Shown here one piece after another: positions 1 through 6,692 of a stretch of DNA of 26,531 nt (the first letter of the stretch is position 1; the number at the start of each line of letters is the position of its first letter). The translations under genes and the position numbers were made by a program. The stretch is from NCBI GenBank assembly GCA_900540865.1, contig UQHH01000036.1, positions 1-26,531 on the forward strand. Reading direction: 5' to 3'. The notes beneath the pieces are model-generated. The model made no database searches, was not told the origin of the DNA, and saw only the letters and a list, made by a program, of their open reading frames with translations. The DNA is from an uncultured Oscillospiraceae bacterium. GTDB lineage: Bacteria; Bacillota; Clostridia; Oscillospirales; Acutalibacteraceae.

Positions 1-162
1 ACACCCCTTTTGTTTTTCAGTATATCATACTGTCTAACAAATGGGGTGCAGTTCAGTTTTGTGCCGCGGCGGATTTTTTTATTGTGCTGCACACGGAATA
101 CGTATTTCTTTTCCGGCATAAAAATATCTATGATACTCAATTGGAAATCGGAGGATATATTT
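1..162. other. Left-edge non-coding stretch
   Basis: No gene is supported here. CACCCC at 2-7 and GGGGTG at 43-48 form a 6-bp inverted repeat across a wide loop. The last 15 bases hold the ribosome site (GGAGG, 8 nt before the ATG at 163) of the first gene. TATGAT at 129-134 could be a -10 box, but there is no convincing -35 box. Confidence 0.4.
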
Positions 163-999
163 ATGATTACGGCGCTTACCATAAAAGAAGAAATTCCAAG
201 GGGCTTGTGTGGGAAGGTTGGAGCGTTTTTCAGGCCGAACCCGCCCGTTTCAACCCTGAGCACAATAGACGACACACTTGCTGTACTTCATGTGGAGTAT
301 GCAAGGAAAAGGGAGAAAATTGCGTGGGATAAAATTGAAAAGCAGCTTGGGAACGGGAAAAAGGAAGTGCTGTACACCGGGGCTGTTCCCCTGCCGAAGG
401 GATTTAAGCGTTACCGTTCTCACGCGCTGATGCACCGGATGGCGGAAAACGCGGCGCTCGAGGTTTTGTCACGGCTGAAGCTGCCGCCGTACCGGCTGCG
501 TCTCGGCCTGTTCGACCCGGACGGCGCAAACGACGGAATGCTCCGCCTGCTGCTGCCGTTTTCCACCTGCATCAACGCGGTCAGCGGGAATATGAAAACG
601 TACATTGACCGCGCGGACGAAATCATGGAGGAAAGCGGCGCCTTTATTTCTGTACATAAAAGCATCGGGTGCCTGGAGAGCTGCCATGTCGTAATCGCGC
701 CGGAAAAAATACGCATGGAGCTGCCGCTTTCGGACAATACCGTCGTGTTTACAGGAGATAAACCCGCTGTCAGCGTGCGCGGGGTCGTGTTTGACAGGTA
801 TGCCCTGTCCCTGCCTCAAGAATATGAGCAGCTGCGGCCCGATTCCATCAGCCGCGAATATTTTGCCTGCGCGCTTTACGATAAGGGAAGGCAGTATGAG
901 CTCGGTTCCCTTATTCCGCGGGGGTGTGTTTGCGCGGGTAAGTCTTTGCCGATGGATGAGGTTTGCCGGTTCGTCAGGACGCAATGTGAAATACTTTAA
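163..999 (+). CDS. Conserved-looking protein of unknown function, 278 aa
   Basis: I do not recognise this protein. The reading frame is open further upstream, to position 10, but the ATG at 163 has GGAGG eight bases before it and is the clear start. It looks soluble: no signal peptide and no membrane segment. The first third is basic (many Lys/Arg, including a GFKRYRSHALMHR stretch). The middle alternates strands and helices (RLRLGLFDPDGAND, then a hydrophobic LRLLLPF segment), and several cysteines sit in the second half without a CxxC pair. The alternating pattern could be a Rossmann-like alpha/beta fold, but no glycine-rich nucleotide motif is visible. Codon use matches the neighbouring housekeeping genes. 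It stands alone, with its own downstream gap before a promoter for the next gene. Confidence 0.75.
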   Translation: MITALTIKEEIPRGLCGKVGAFFRPNPPVSTLSTIDDTLAVLHVEYARKREKIAWDKIEKQLGNGKKEVLYTGAVPLPKGFKRYRSHALMHRMAENAALEVLSRLKLPPYRLRLGLFDPDGANDGMLRLLLPFSTCINAVSGNMKTYIDRADEIMEESGAFISVHKSIGCLESCHVVIAPEKIRMELPLSDNTVVFTGDKPAVSVRGVVFDRYALSLPQEYEQLRPDSISREYFACALYDKGRQYELGSLIPRGCVCAGKSLPMDEVCRFVRTQCEIL

Positions 1000-1050
1000 A
1001 TAGATTTGCCTGTGCTTTTCACTTAAAAGAAATGAAGGTATTTCACATTT

Positions 1051-1081
1051 TTGAAACTTTTTTATTTATTAATAATATAAT
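1051..1081 (+). promoter_or_regulatory. Candidate promoter for the 93-aa gene
   Basis: TTGAAA at 1051-1056 is followed after 16 bases by TAATAT at 1073-1078. An overlapping TATAAT at 1076-1081 gives a 19-base spacer. The stretch is AT-rich, lies about 50 bases upstream of the ATG at 1130, and no other sigma-A-like pair is visible in the gap. Confidence 0.5.
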
Positions 1082-1129
1082 AAGGCTATATCATAAACAG
1101 AGGAATAATAGTAAGGGAGGCGGCGCCTT

Positions 1130-1411
1130 ATGGCTGACGAATTTATCGACGCGTTTATACAGGCGGGCTGCAGTTTCCGCCCAGGAGAGGAAAAGCTCAC
1201 GGGCGAGCAGCGGCAGGCTTACGAACAGCAGAAGGCGGAGTACGATGAGCTGTTTGATGAAATAGAAAAAAAGCTGGGGGACGATTACCGGCTGATGCGC
1301 CGGCTTGAGGAAACGGCAAATTCCGTTTACAGTACGCAGGAGGAGTGGATTTACCGTAAGGGCTTCAGCGATTGTATCCGTCTGCTCAAATGGATGGATG
1401 CGTTTGAATAA
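1130..1411 (+). CDS. Small helical protein of unknown function, 93 aa
   Basis: A short, acidic, helix-rich protein with no membrane segment. The ATG at 1130 is preceded by GGGAGG. The middle is rich in Glu/Lys/Gln heptads (AYEQQKAEYDELFDEIEKKLGDDY), which suggests a coiled coil or helical hairpin. The end, YRKGFSDCIRLLKWMDAF, resembles the C-terminal helix of small clostridial helical proteins such as the DUF6809 type (a GF..G.RL pattern). That resemblance is from memory and is weak. It has its own promoter and an intrinsic terminator, so it is probably a single-gene transcript. No function can be given. Confidence 0.7.
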   Translation: MADEFIDAFIQAGCSFRPGEEKLTGEQRQAYEQQKAEYDELFDEIEKKLGDDYRLMRRLEETANSVYSTQEEWIYRKGFSDCIRLLKWMDAFE

Positions 1412-1418
1412 GGTATGG

Positions 1419-1463
1419 CGGTTTTGTTCTTTAACCCGGGACAAAACCGTTGTTTTTATTTTT
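1419..1463 (+). terminator. Intrinsic terminator after the 93-aa gene
   Basis: A perfect 9-bp stem, CGGTTTTGT (1419-1427) with ACAAAACCG (1441-1449), has a 13-base loop and is followed by a T-rich tract to 1463. It begins eight bases after the stop codon. Confidence 0.85.
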
Positions 1464-1501
1464 CGTAATAGATAAAACCGCCGTAATTAAAGGACACGGC
1501 G

Positions 1502-1530
1502 TTGACATTATTTCTTTTTCGGTATAAAAT
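1502..1530 (+). promoter_or_regulatory. Promoter of the mgtE leader
   Basis: A consensus TTGACA at 1502-1507, a 17-base spacer and TAAAAT at 1525-1530. It lies directly upstream of the short leader ORF at 1572 and about 200 bases ahead of mgtE, so the mgtE transcript should carry a long 5' leader. Confidence 0.75.
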
Positions 1531-1571
1531 AAATTCGTATGTAAATTTTAAATTTAAAGGGGTGAAAAAAG

Positions 1572-1658
1572 ATGGACGCAGGAAGTAGCAGCGGCACAGT
1601 ACCCGGGCGAAGCGGCGGTAAAAGAAGGTGTGCGCGCCCGCGCGTCCGCTTTTTTTGA
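1572..1658 (+). CDS. Possible 28-aa leader peptide upstream of mgtE
   Basis: A 29-codon frame starts with ATG at 1572, behind AAAGGGGTG, a good ribosome site seven bases away. The product is Gly/Ser-rich at first and then very Arg-rich, ending GKRRCARPRVRFF. The last codons lie inside a GC-rich hairpin with a run of seven T (1627-1656), and the two Phe codons and TGA are part of that T-run. An ORF whose end is a terminator is the usual layout of a translation-sensitive attenuator. Whether it is translated is not known. The DNA could instead be only a structured leader. Confidence 0.4.
   Translation: MDAGSSSGTVPGRSGGKRRCARPRVRFF
1627..1656 (+). terminator. Terminator-like hairpin inside the mgtE leader
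   Basis: The GC-rich arms around 1627-1635 and 1640-1647 form about eight pairs (one bulged T at 1629, two G-T wobbles) with loop GCCC, followed by GC and seven T (1650-1656). AGCGG at 1611-1615 can alternatively pair with CCGCT at 1646-1650. It sits between the promoter at 1502 and the mgtE start at 1733, so it should limit read-through unless relieved. Confidence 0.6.
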
Positions 1659-1690
1659 CCCTGACTGTTTTGGCCGGTTCTTGTGTCGTA

Positions 1691-1727
1691 CTTCTGCCTA
1701 ATACCAAACGTACAAGTTAGGAGGAGA
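1691..1727 (+). promoter_or_regulatory. Possible hairpin hiding the mgtE ribosome site
   Basis: CTTCTGCCTAA (1691-1701) can pair with TTAGGAGGAG (1717-1726), with one G-A mismatch and two G-T wobbles. This would bury the GGAGGAG ribosome site of mgtE. GTAC at 1688-1691 and GTAC at 1710-1713 offer a competing pairing. This is read by eye only, without a folding calculation. Confidence 0.35.
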
Positions 1728-1732
1728 GACCA

Positions 1733-3088
1733 ATGGAAAGGAATCCGGTGACCTTTCAGGATACGATTACATCGCTTCTTGAACAGAAAAAATACGCAAC
1801 CCTCAGAGATATTCTGACCACGATGAACCCTGCCGATATTGCCGCGCTGTTCGACGATTTGGAGGACGACGCGCTTCCGTTGCTGTTCCGGCTGCTTCCA
1901 AAGGAGCTGGCGGCGGAAACCTTCGTCGAGATGGACGAGGATATGCAGGAGCTTTTAATCCTTGGCTTCAGCGATACGGAGCTCAAGGAGGTCGTTGACG
2001 AGCTATATGTCGACGACGCGGTCGACCTGATTGAAGAAATGCCGGCGAACGTCGTCAAGCGCATTTTACGCCAGGCTGACCCCGATACCAGGAAAATGAT
2101 AAACGAGATACTGAAATACCCGGACGACAGCGCCGGCAGTATCATGACGACGGAATATGTCAGCTTCCGGCCTGATATGACGGTCATGGAGGCGATTAAG
2201 CGAATACGCAGGACGGGCGTCGACAAAGAAACGATTTATACCTGTTATGTCATTGAAGACAACCGCAAGCTGGTGGGCATCGTTTCTATCCGTACGCTGC
2301 TGTTATCAGAGGAAAACGACGTTATTCGAGACATTATGGAAACGCATGTCATTGCGGTCGGCACGCTGGACGACCAGGAGGCCGTCGCGCATATGTTCCG
2401 TAAATATAACTTTCTCGCCATGCCGGTCGTCGACGGGGAGAACCGTCTGGTCGGCATCGTAACGGTCGACGACGCAATCGACGTCATGCAGGAAGAGGCG
2501 ACGGAGGATATCGAAATGATGGCCGCTATCACGCCGACGGATAAGCCGTACATGAAAACGGGCGTATTCGAGACGTGGCGCAAGCGTATCCCATGGCTTT
2601 TGATTTTGATGATTTCCGCGACGTTTACCGGCATGATTATTACCTCGTTTGAAGACGCGCTGGCCGCTCAGGTGGTCCTGACGGCCTTTATTCCCATGCT
2701 GATGGACACGGGCGGCAATTCGGGCAGCCAGGCGTCCGTAACGGTTATCCGCGGCATATCGCTGGGGGAAATCGAATTTTGCGACCTGCCTAAGGTAATT
2801 TGGAAGGAAAGCCGCGTCGCAGTGCTGTGCGGCGTTACCCTATCGGCCGCCAACTTTTTAAAGCTGATGTTTTTTGACCGGGTAAGCATGCATATTGCGG
2901 CGGTCGTCTGCCTCACGCTCATCTTGACCGTCATCGTCGCAAAGGTAATCGGCTGTACGCTGCCGATGCTCGCAAAAAAAATCGGCTTCGACCCGGCGGT
3001 CATGGCAAGCCCGTTCATTACCACAGCGGTTGACGCAATTTCACTGCTCGTTTATTTCCAAATTGCAAAGCTGCTGCTTGGCATATAA
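1733..3088 (+). CDS. mgtE: MgtE-family magnesium channel
   Basis: A 451-residue Mg2+ channel of the MgtE/SLC41 family, about the usual length. The order is an acidic helical N domain (residues about 10-130), two CBS domains (about 135-255, with the paired LVGIVSIRTL and LVGIVTVDDA strands), a plug helix, then five membrane helices (about 285-451). The pore signature PMLMDTGGNSGSQ is at 321-333. The last helix has ASPFITTAVDAISL with Asp434 as the expected pore-lining acidic residue. In known MgtE proteins, Mg2+ bound between the N and CBS domains closes the pore. The start has GGAGGAG in front. The leader carries a promoter, a short ORF and a terminator-like hairpin, so expression is probably controlled after initiation. 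The conserved M-box (ykoK) core was not recognised. Confidence 0.95.
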   Translation: MERNPVTFQDTITSLLEQKKYATLRDILTTMNPADIAALFDDLEDDALPLLFRLLPKELAAETFVEMDEDMQELLILGFSDTELKEVVDELYVDDAVDLIEEMPANVVKRILRQADPDTRKMINEILKYPDDSAGSIMTTEYVSFRPDMTVMEAIKRIRRTGVDKETIYTCYVIEDNRKLVGIVSIRTLLLSEENDVIRDIMETHVIAVGTLDDQEAVAHMFRKYNFLAMPVVDGENRLVGIVTVDDAIDVMQEEATEDIEMMAAITPTDKPYMKTGVFETWRKRIPWLLILMISATFTGMIITSFEDALAAQVVLTAFIPMLMDTGGNSGSQASVTVIRGISLGEIEFCDLPKVIWKESRVAVLCGVTLSAANFLKLMFFDRVSMHIAAVVCLTLILTVIVAKVIGCTLPMLAKKIGFDPAVMASPFITTAVDAISLLVYFQIAKLLLGI

Positions 3089-3177
3089 CGGAAGAAAAAA
3101 CAAAGGGGAGGATAAGCGCCTTCTCTTGTTTGATACGCAATAGAAAACAGAGGGGGTATAGCTGCCCCAAATTTGGA

Positions 3178-3210
3178 AAAACCGCCAAAAATGGCGGTTT
3201 TCCTTGTTTC
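3178..3210 (+). terminator. Intrinsic terminator downstream of mgtE
   Basis: The stem AAAACCGCCA (3178-3187) with TGGCGGTTTT (3192-3201), loop AAAA, is followed by CCTTGTTT. It is nearly symmetrical and may stop transcription from either side. A weaker imperfect hairpin (about 3099-3131) lies closer to the mgtE stop. Confidence 0.75.
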
Positions 3211-3232
3211 ATACCCGGAAATGCGTTATGAT
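3204..3232 (+). promoter_or_regulatory. Candidate promoter for the YjbR/YjdF/ARH genes
   Basis: TTGTTT (3204-3209), a 17-base spacer and TATGAT (3227-3232), placed just after the mgtE terminator. The 130-base stretch from here to the ATG at 3376 contains no recognisable gene or riboswitch. Confidence 0.45.
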
Positions 3233-3375
3233 ATGTTCAGGAGAAAATCTACGCGAGATGTTATTTTCCGCCGTCCGGGGCAAGGCAGCCACCAAAGAGT
3301 TTCCGGGCGGGGCTTTATCCGTAAAAACGAAAACATGTTAGGACGGGGCCGGGCGTATAATAAAGTGGAGAAGAA

Positions 3376-3717
3376 ATGACCAGGCAGGATATTTTAGCGC
3401 TTTGTACTTCCTTTGAAAACAGCGTTTCAGACCAGCCCTTTGCCGACGAGCATATTGTCGTCCGGCACGCGGGCAGCAAAAAATGGTTCGCGCTGATTTT
3501 CACACGCGACGGTAAGCTGTGCGTCAACCTGAAATGCGACCCGCAGAAGGCCTGCTTTTGGCGCGGCGTATACCGGGCTGTCACACCCGCGTGGCATATG
3601 AACAAAACGCACTGGAATACAGTGGAGCTCGACGCGGGCGTGCCGCGTGAGGACCTTATGGAGATGGTCGCCGACAGCTTTCATCTGACCGCCCCCAAAA
3701 AACGGGGGAACAAATAA
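3376..3717 (+). CDS. MmcQ/YjbR-family protein, 113 aa
   Basis: A small single-domain protein of the MmcQ/YjbR family (CyaY-like fold). It is full-length for that family. Typical marks are the N-terminal helix, the strand WFALIF, LCVNLKCDP in the middle, and the end MNKTHWNTVELDAGVPREDLMEMVADSFHL. The family is common, is sometimes called DNA-binding, and its cellular role is unsettled. The start at 3376 has GGAG five bases before it. It is followed after 12 bases by the membrane protein gene, so the two are probably co-transcribed. Soluble, with no membrane segment. Confidence 0.85.
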   Translation: MTRQDILALCTSFENSVSDQPFADEHIVVRHAGSKKWFALIFTRDGKLCVNLKCDPQKACFWRGVYRAVTPAWHMNKTHWNTVELDAGVPREDLMEMVADSFHLTAPKKRGNK

Positions 3718-3729
3718 GGCGGAGGAGTA

Positions 3730-4563
3730 ATGGCTTTGAAGGATAAAGAGAGAAAACGAATCGAACGGGTAATTGTGAAAAAGAATATTAAGGAAAATAA
3801 AGGGAAATTTATTTTTTATATCCTAATCCGCCTGTTCGTCGTCGGCATGATTGTAATCCAGGCGCTCAACCGTAACTTTGAAAATGTGTTTGTCTGCGTG
3901 CTGACGCTTATCCTGTTTATGATTCCGGCGTTTGTTGAGCGCGGCCTTAAAATCGACCTGCCCAACACACTCGAGGTCATGATTATCCTGTTTATCTTCG
4001 CTGCCGAAATCCTGGGGGAAATCAATGAGTTTTATGTGCTGATTCCCGGCTGGGATACGATGCTCCATACAATCAACGGCTTTTTGATGGCGGCAATCGG
4101 CTTTTCACTCGTCGACATTTTCAACAGGAGCGAGCGCACAAAATTTTTTCTTTCGCCCGTGTTCCTTGCTGTCGTGGCGTTCTGCTTTTCCATGACCATC
4201 GGTGTTCTCTGGGAATTCTTTGAGTTCGGCGCCGACATGCTCCTGCATACCGATATGCAAAAGGACACGTTTTTAACGCAGTTTTCATCCGTATCGCTCC
4301 ATCCGGAGGGCAGGAATATTCCGGTTCCCGTCAATGACATTACACAGGTCATTATCAGGACGGCGGACGGGACGGCATACACGCTGGGCGCTTACCTGGA
4401 TATCGGCCTGCTCGATACGATGAAGGATTTGATTGTCAATTTCTTTGGAGCGGTTGCGTTTTCGATTATAGGGTTCTTTTATATCAAAAGCCGCGGAAAA
4501 AATAAGTTCGCCGACCGCTTTATTCCAAAGCTCATGCCGGAGGATGACGAGGAGCATATTTAA
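3730..4563 (+). CDS. DUF2238/YjdF-type integral membrane protein, 277 aa
   Basis: A polytopic inner-membrane protein with roughly six hydrophobic segments (about residues 27-45, 50-67, 80-98, 111-128, 141-163 and 233-252) and charged ends. The conserved core WDTMLHTINGFLMAAIGF plus GVLWEFFEFGADMLL followed by TDMQKDT is characteristic of the DUF2238/YjdF group, whose function is unknown. The acidic and His residues in these helices could bind a metal or a lipid headgroup; that is inference. The start has GGAGGAG immediately upstream and lies 12 bases after the YjbR-type gene. The ADP-ribosylglycohydrolase gene follows after 32 bases. Confidence 0.8.
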   Translation: MALKDKERKRIERVIVKKNIKENKGKFIFYILIRLFVVGMIVIQALNRNFENVFVCVLTLILFMIPAFVERGLKIDLPNTLEVMIILFIFAAEILGEINEFYVLIPGWDTMLHTINGFLMAAIGFSLVDIFNRSERTKFFLSPVFLAVVAFCFSMTIGVLWEFFEFGADMLLHTDMQKDTFLTQFSSVSLHPEGRNIPVPVNDITQVIIRTADGTAYTLGAYLDIGLLDTMKDLIVNFFGAVAFSIIGFFYIKSRGKNKFADRFIPKLMPEDDEEHI

Positions 4564-4595
4564 AATGTGTTGGAAAAAATTGAGGGGGTGCCTCC

Positions 4596-5399
4596 ATGCT
4601 GGGTGCTGTAATCGGCGATATTGCCGGAGCGGCCTATGAGTGGAACAACGTCAAAACAGATGATTTTGAAATGTTTGGGGAAGGCAGCCGTTTTACAGAC
4701 GACACGGTGATGTCCTGCGCGACGGCGGAAGCGGTGCTCTGCCTGAAAGAGAAAAACGAAATTGCCGAGGAGCATACCTCAAAGGTATACGCTTCGCTTT
4801 ATAAGCGGTATTATATGCGCTACCCGGACGCGGGCTATGGCGCAGCGTTCGCAAAATGGGCGCAGGACGACAGGCTGTTTGTTCAGGGAAGCTACGGCAA
4901 CGGGGCTTCCATGCGCATTGCCCCGATTGGGTTTGCGTTTGACCGGCTCGACGATGTGCTCGTCCACGCGGAGCGAAGCTGCCTTTACACCCATAACAAC
5001 CGAGAGGCCATCAGCGGGGCGCAGGCTGTCGCGGGGTCTATCTTTCTCGCGCGCAGCGGAAAAACAAAGGGTGAAATCAGGCGGTTTGTGCAAAAAACAG
5101 CGGGCTATAACCTGAATTTCAAGCTTCGTGACATCAAAGATACCTACTGTTTTTCCAGCAGGACGAAGCTGTCCGTCCCGGTTGCGATTACTGCGTTCCT
5201 GGAGGCGGATTCCTACGAAGACGCGGTACGCCGGGCGATTTCTGTCGGCGGAGACAGCGACACCATTGCCTGCATTGCGGGCGGGATTGCGCAGGCGTTT
5301 TATGGAGCGATTCCCGAATGGATGGAAAACGAAGCGCTGAAAAGGCTTAACCCAATGCTTTTTGACATCATCGAACGGTTCCAAAAGGAATTTATGTAA
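4596..5399 (+). CDS. ADP-ribosylglycohydrolase (ARH/DraG family)
   Basis: A 267-residue enzyme of the ADP-ribosylglycohydrolase family, which removes ADP-ribose from proteins or small molecules using two Mg2+ ions. The metal ligands are in place: GDIAGAAYE at 7-15, RFTDDTVM at 32-39 and GGDSDTIACIAGG at 218-230. The substrate-side motifs GNGASMR (101-107) and H-NNREAISGAQA (133-144) are also present. Soluble and full-length. The start behind GAGGGGG is clear. The substrate is unknown; no ADP-ribosyltransferase, DarT-like toxin or macrodomain partner is visible in the window. It closes the three-gene group beginning with the YjbR-type gene. Confidence 0.9.
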   Translation: MLGAVIGDIAGAAYEWNNVKTDDFEMFGEGSRFTDDTVMSCATAEAVLCLKEKNEIAEEHTSKVYASLYKRYYMRYPDAGYGAAFAKWAQDDRLFVQGSYGNGASMRIAPIGFAFDRLDDVLVHAERSCLYTHNNREAISGAQAVAGSIFLARSGKTKGEIRRFVQKTAGYNLNFKLRDIKDTYCFSSRTKLSVPVAITAFLEADSYEDAVRRAISVGGDSDTIACIAGGIAQAFYGAIPEWMENEALKRLNPMLFDIIERFQKEFM

Positions 5400-5414
5400 C
5401 CTGACGGGCAAATC

Positions 5415-5451
5415 CGGCGTTTAGTAAACAGCATAGGTTTGACGCCGTTTT
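5415..5451 (+). terminator. Probable terminator after the ADP-ribosylglycohydrolase gene
   Basis: CGGCGT (5415-5420) pairs with ACGCCG (5442-5447), with an inner AAAC/GTTT pairing, followed by TTTTG. It begins 15 bases after the stop codon. The T-run is short, so some read-through is possible. Confidence 0.55.
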
Positions 5452-5497
5452 GTGTATATTTTCTTCTAATTTAAAATTGATAAAAGGAGTGTTTTTT

Positions 5498-5557
5498 TTG
5501 AAACGTAATAATATATTTAAGGAGATTGCAGCAAACCGGGAGGTTTGCGCAAACTAA
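5498..5557 (+). CDS. 19-aa leader peptide upstream of the RNHCP gene
   Basis: A TTG-initiated frame of 19 codons lies behind AAAAGGAGTG (the GGAG ends eight bases before TTG). The product begins MKRNNIFKEIAANR and ends VCAN. It is not hydrophobic and not a recognised toxin. Its codons 11-17 run through both arms of a hairpin (5531-5548), and its stop at 5555-5557 lies in the loop of the competing hairpin. A short translated ORF threaded through alternative stems ahead of a ribosome site is the layout of ermC/cat-type translational attenuators. The role is inferred from structure; translation is not proven. Confidence 0.6.
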   Translation: MKRNNIFKEIAANREVCAN

Positions 5558-5607
5558 TTCCCGCAAATCCTCCCATAAGGATATGTAAACCTTTAGGAGG
5601 AATATCC
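5527..5607 (+). promoter_or_regulatory. Translational attenuator of the RNHCP gene
   Basis: Four segments can be read. Segment 1 GCAAACC (5531-5537) pairs with segment 2 GGTTTGC (5542-5548), extended by TGC/GCA. Segment 2 widened, GGGAGGTTTGCG (5538-5549), pairs with segment 3 CGCAAATCCTCCC (5562-5574): 12 pairs and one bulged T. Segment 3 TCCTCC (5568-5573) also pairs with the ribosome site GGAGGA (5596-5601). GGATAT (5579-5584) with ATATCC (5602-5607) closes a stem around the same site. A ribosome stalled in segment 1 would favour 2:3 and free the ribosome site; otherwise 1:2 forms and segment 3 masks it. Confidence 0.6.
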
Positions 5608-5608
5608 C

Positions 5609-6037
5609 ATGAATCGGGAAAATAAAAGAAAACAATTTCAAAAAGGATATTATAAAACACATGGCTGCAACGATACATTTACCTGCAAGGTGTGCGGGCG
5701 GCAGATTGTGCCGGAGGGTGCCGGCAGCAGCCACCGCAACCACTGCCCGAACTGCCTTAGCAGCCTTCATGTGGACATCGAGCCCGGAGACCGGGAATCG
5801 GACTGCGGGGGAATCATGGAGCCTGTGAGCGTTTGGGTGCGAAAAAACGGGGAATGGGCAGTCATTCACCGCTGCCGCAGGTGCGGGAGCCTTTCATCCA
5901 ACCGCGTAGCGGCGGACGACAACCCTATGAAGCTGATGTCCATTGCGTTAAAGCCTCTGACGCTTCCGCCGTTTCCGTTGGAACGTATCGAGGAGCTCAC
6001 CGCCCTGATGGGCGGGGAGGGCTGTATGGACAAATAA
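5609..6037 (+). CDS. RNHCP-domain zinc-ribbon protein
   Basis: A 142-residue soluble protein with an RNHCP domain, named for the motif seen here at residues 43-47 within SSHRNHCPNCL. Cysteine pairs C26/C29 (CKVC) and C46/C49 (CPNC) make one zinc ribbon. C66 and C89/C92 (CRRC), with nearby His, may make a second. The N-terminus is basic (KRKQFQKGYYK). The domain is of unknown function; basic zinc ribbons of this type often bind RNA or ribosomes, which is inference. Translation starts at the ATG at 5609, eight bases after AGGAGG. The elaborate upstream leader suggests that the protein is made only when translation of the leader peptide is disturbed, which would suit a ribosome-protection or translation-stress role. 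Confidence 0.85.
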   Translation: MNRENKRKQFQKGYYKTHGCNDTFTCKVCGRQIVPEGAGSSHRNHCPNCLSSLHVDIEPGDRESDCGGIMEPVSVWVRKNGEWAVIHRCRRCGSLSSNRVAADDNPMKLMSIALKPLTLPPFPLERIEELTALMGGEGCMDK

Positions 6038-6105
6038 GGCGTCTGCCATGTGCTTTACAGGGCTTTTGTAAGCCCATAGCTAACTATGTAAACGAATAAA
6101 AGAAC

Positions 6106-6145
6106 AAAGCGATGAGACAAAATATCTCATCGCTTTTCGTTTTCT
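6106..6145. terminator. Bidirectional terminator between RNHCP and desulfoferrodoxin genes
   Basis: A perfect 12-bp stem, AAAGCGATGAGA (6106-6117) with TCTCATCGCTTT (6125-6136), loop of seven, has T-rich sequence on the plus side and A-rich on the other. It ends both convergent transcripts. Confidence 0.85.
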
Positions 6146-6177
6146 TAGTAAACCAGATGTGTTTTTCTGTCTGTTCT

Positions 6178-6564
6178 TTAAAGCTCTGATTTCCAAAGCC
6201 CGTGCTTGTTGCAATAGGCAAAAACCGCCTTGGGTGTTTCACCGTCTGCCAGCGCAAACGTAACGCGCGGCGCCTCGTGGGGACGGATGGACTTGCGCTG
6301 TCCGCCGCAGCAGGTCTGTAAATAGACGAATGGGATAAAGTGGTCGTCCTCCATCGGGTGCTCGTTTTCCCCAACGCAGACATGAACGGTACGTCCGTCG
6401 ACGTCGGCGACCGGGACATGCTTTTCAGCCGCTCCGTCAGAGGTATTTGCCACAAGGCGCTTCATTTCCTCACCGCAGCAGTAGAGGGGTACGCCAGCGT
6501 CTTGAATCAGTCCGGCAAGGTTGCCGCATTTTTCGCAGAGTAAAAATTCCTGGTGCTTGGTCAT
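6178..6564 (-). CDS. dfx: Desulfoferrodoxin (two-iron superoxide reductase)
   Basis: A 128-residue cytoplasmic enzyme that reduces superoxide to hydrogen peroxide without making oxygen, typical of anaerobes. The N-terminal desulforedoxin-type iron site has Cys10, Cys13, Cys29 and Cys30 (CEKC and CC). The catalytic domain supplies Glu47, His49 (EKHVP), His69 (ENEHPM), His75 (DDHFIPF), Cys118 and His121 (YCNKHG), exactly the spacing of the His4Cys centre. Full length. The start at 6564 has GGAG nine bases upstream. Its own minus-strand promoter, a perfect 16-bp palindrome and a structured 5' leader lie at 6594-6721. It is not in an operon with rubredoxin or rubrerythrin here. Confidence 0.95.
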   Translation of the reverse strand: MTKHQEFLLCEKCGNLAGLIQDAGVPLYCCGEEMKRLVANTSDGAAEKHVPVADVDGRTVHVCVGENEHPMEDDHFIPFVYLQTCCGGQRKSIRPHEAPRVTFALADGETPKAVFAYCNKHGLWKSEL

Positions 6565-6593
6565 ATTGGTAAGCTCCTTTTCAATTTGTTGGA

Positions 6594-6659
6594 GGGCTCC
6601 CGCAAAATCCTTGATTTTGCTTTCACGCGCACGCGCGGTTTGCAGGCGGATGGGAGCCC
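6594..6659 (-). other. Structured 5' leader of the desulfoferrodoxin gene
   Basis: GGGCTCCC (6594-6601) and GGGAGCCC (6652-6659) form a perfect 8-bp closing stem. Inside it is an 8-bp hairpin, GCAAAATC/GATTTTGC (6602-6620), stacked directly on the closing stem, plus a GC-rich CGCGCACGCGCG tract (6627-6638). The whole lies in the transcribed leader between the promoter and the ATG at 6564. I do not recognise a known riboswitch class. Confidence 0.5.
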
Positions 6660-6661
6660 GG

Positions 6662-6677
6662 TAAACGATATCGTTTA
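6662..6677. promoter_or_regulatory. 16-bp perfect palindrome, likely operator
   Basis: TAAACGATATCGTTTA is a perfect inverted repeat. It lies just downstream of the minus-strand -10 box of the desulfoferrodoxin gene, about +9 to +24, where a bound repressor would block transcription. It does not match the PerR, Fur or Rex consensus sequences I know. The repressor is unknown. Confidence 0.5.
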
Positions 6678-6692
6678 AAACGGCGTTTGTTT

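Noticed and set aside
1531..1732. M-box (ykoK) magnesium riboswitch before mgtE
   Set aside because: The conserved core sequences I remember are not recognisable, and the segment is rather short for it. A covariance search is still needed to exclude it.
3356..3361. TATAAT just upstream of the YjbR-type gene as a promoter
   Set aside because: Transcription would start inside the ribosome site of the gene at 3376, and there is no -35 box; the pair at 3204-3232 is better.
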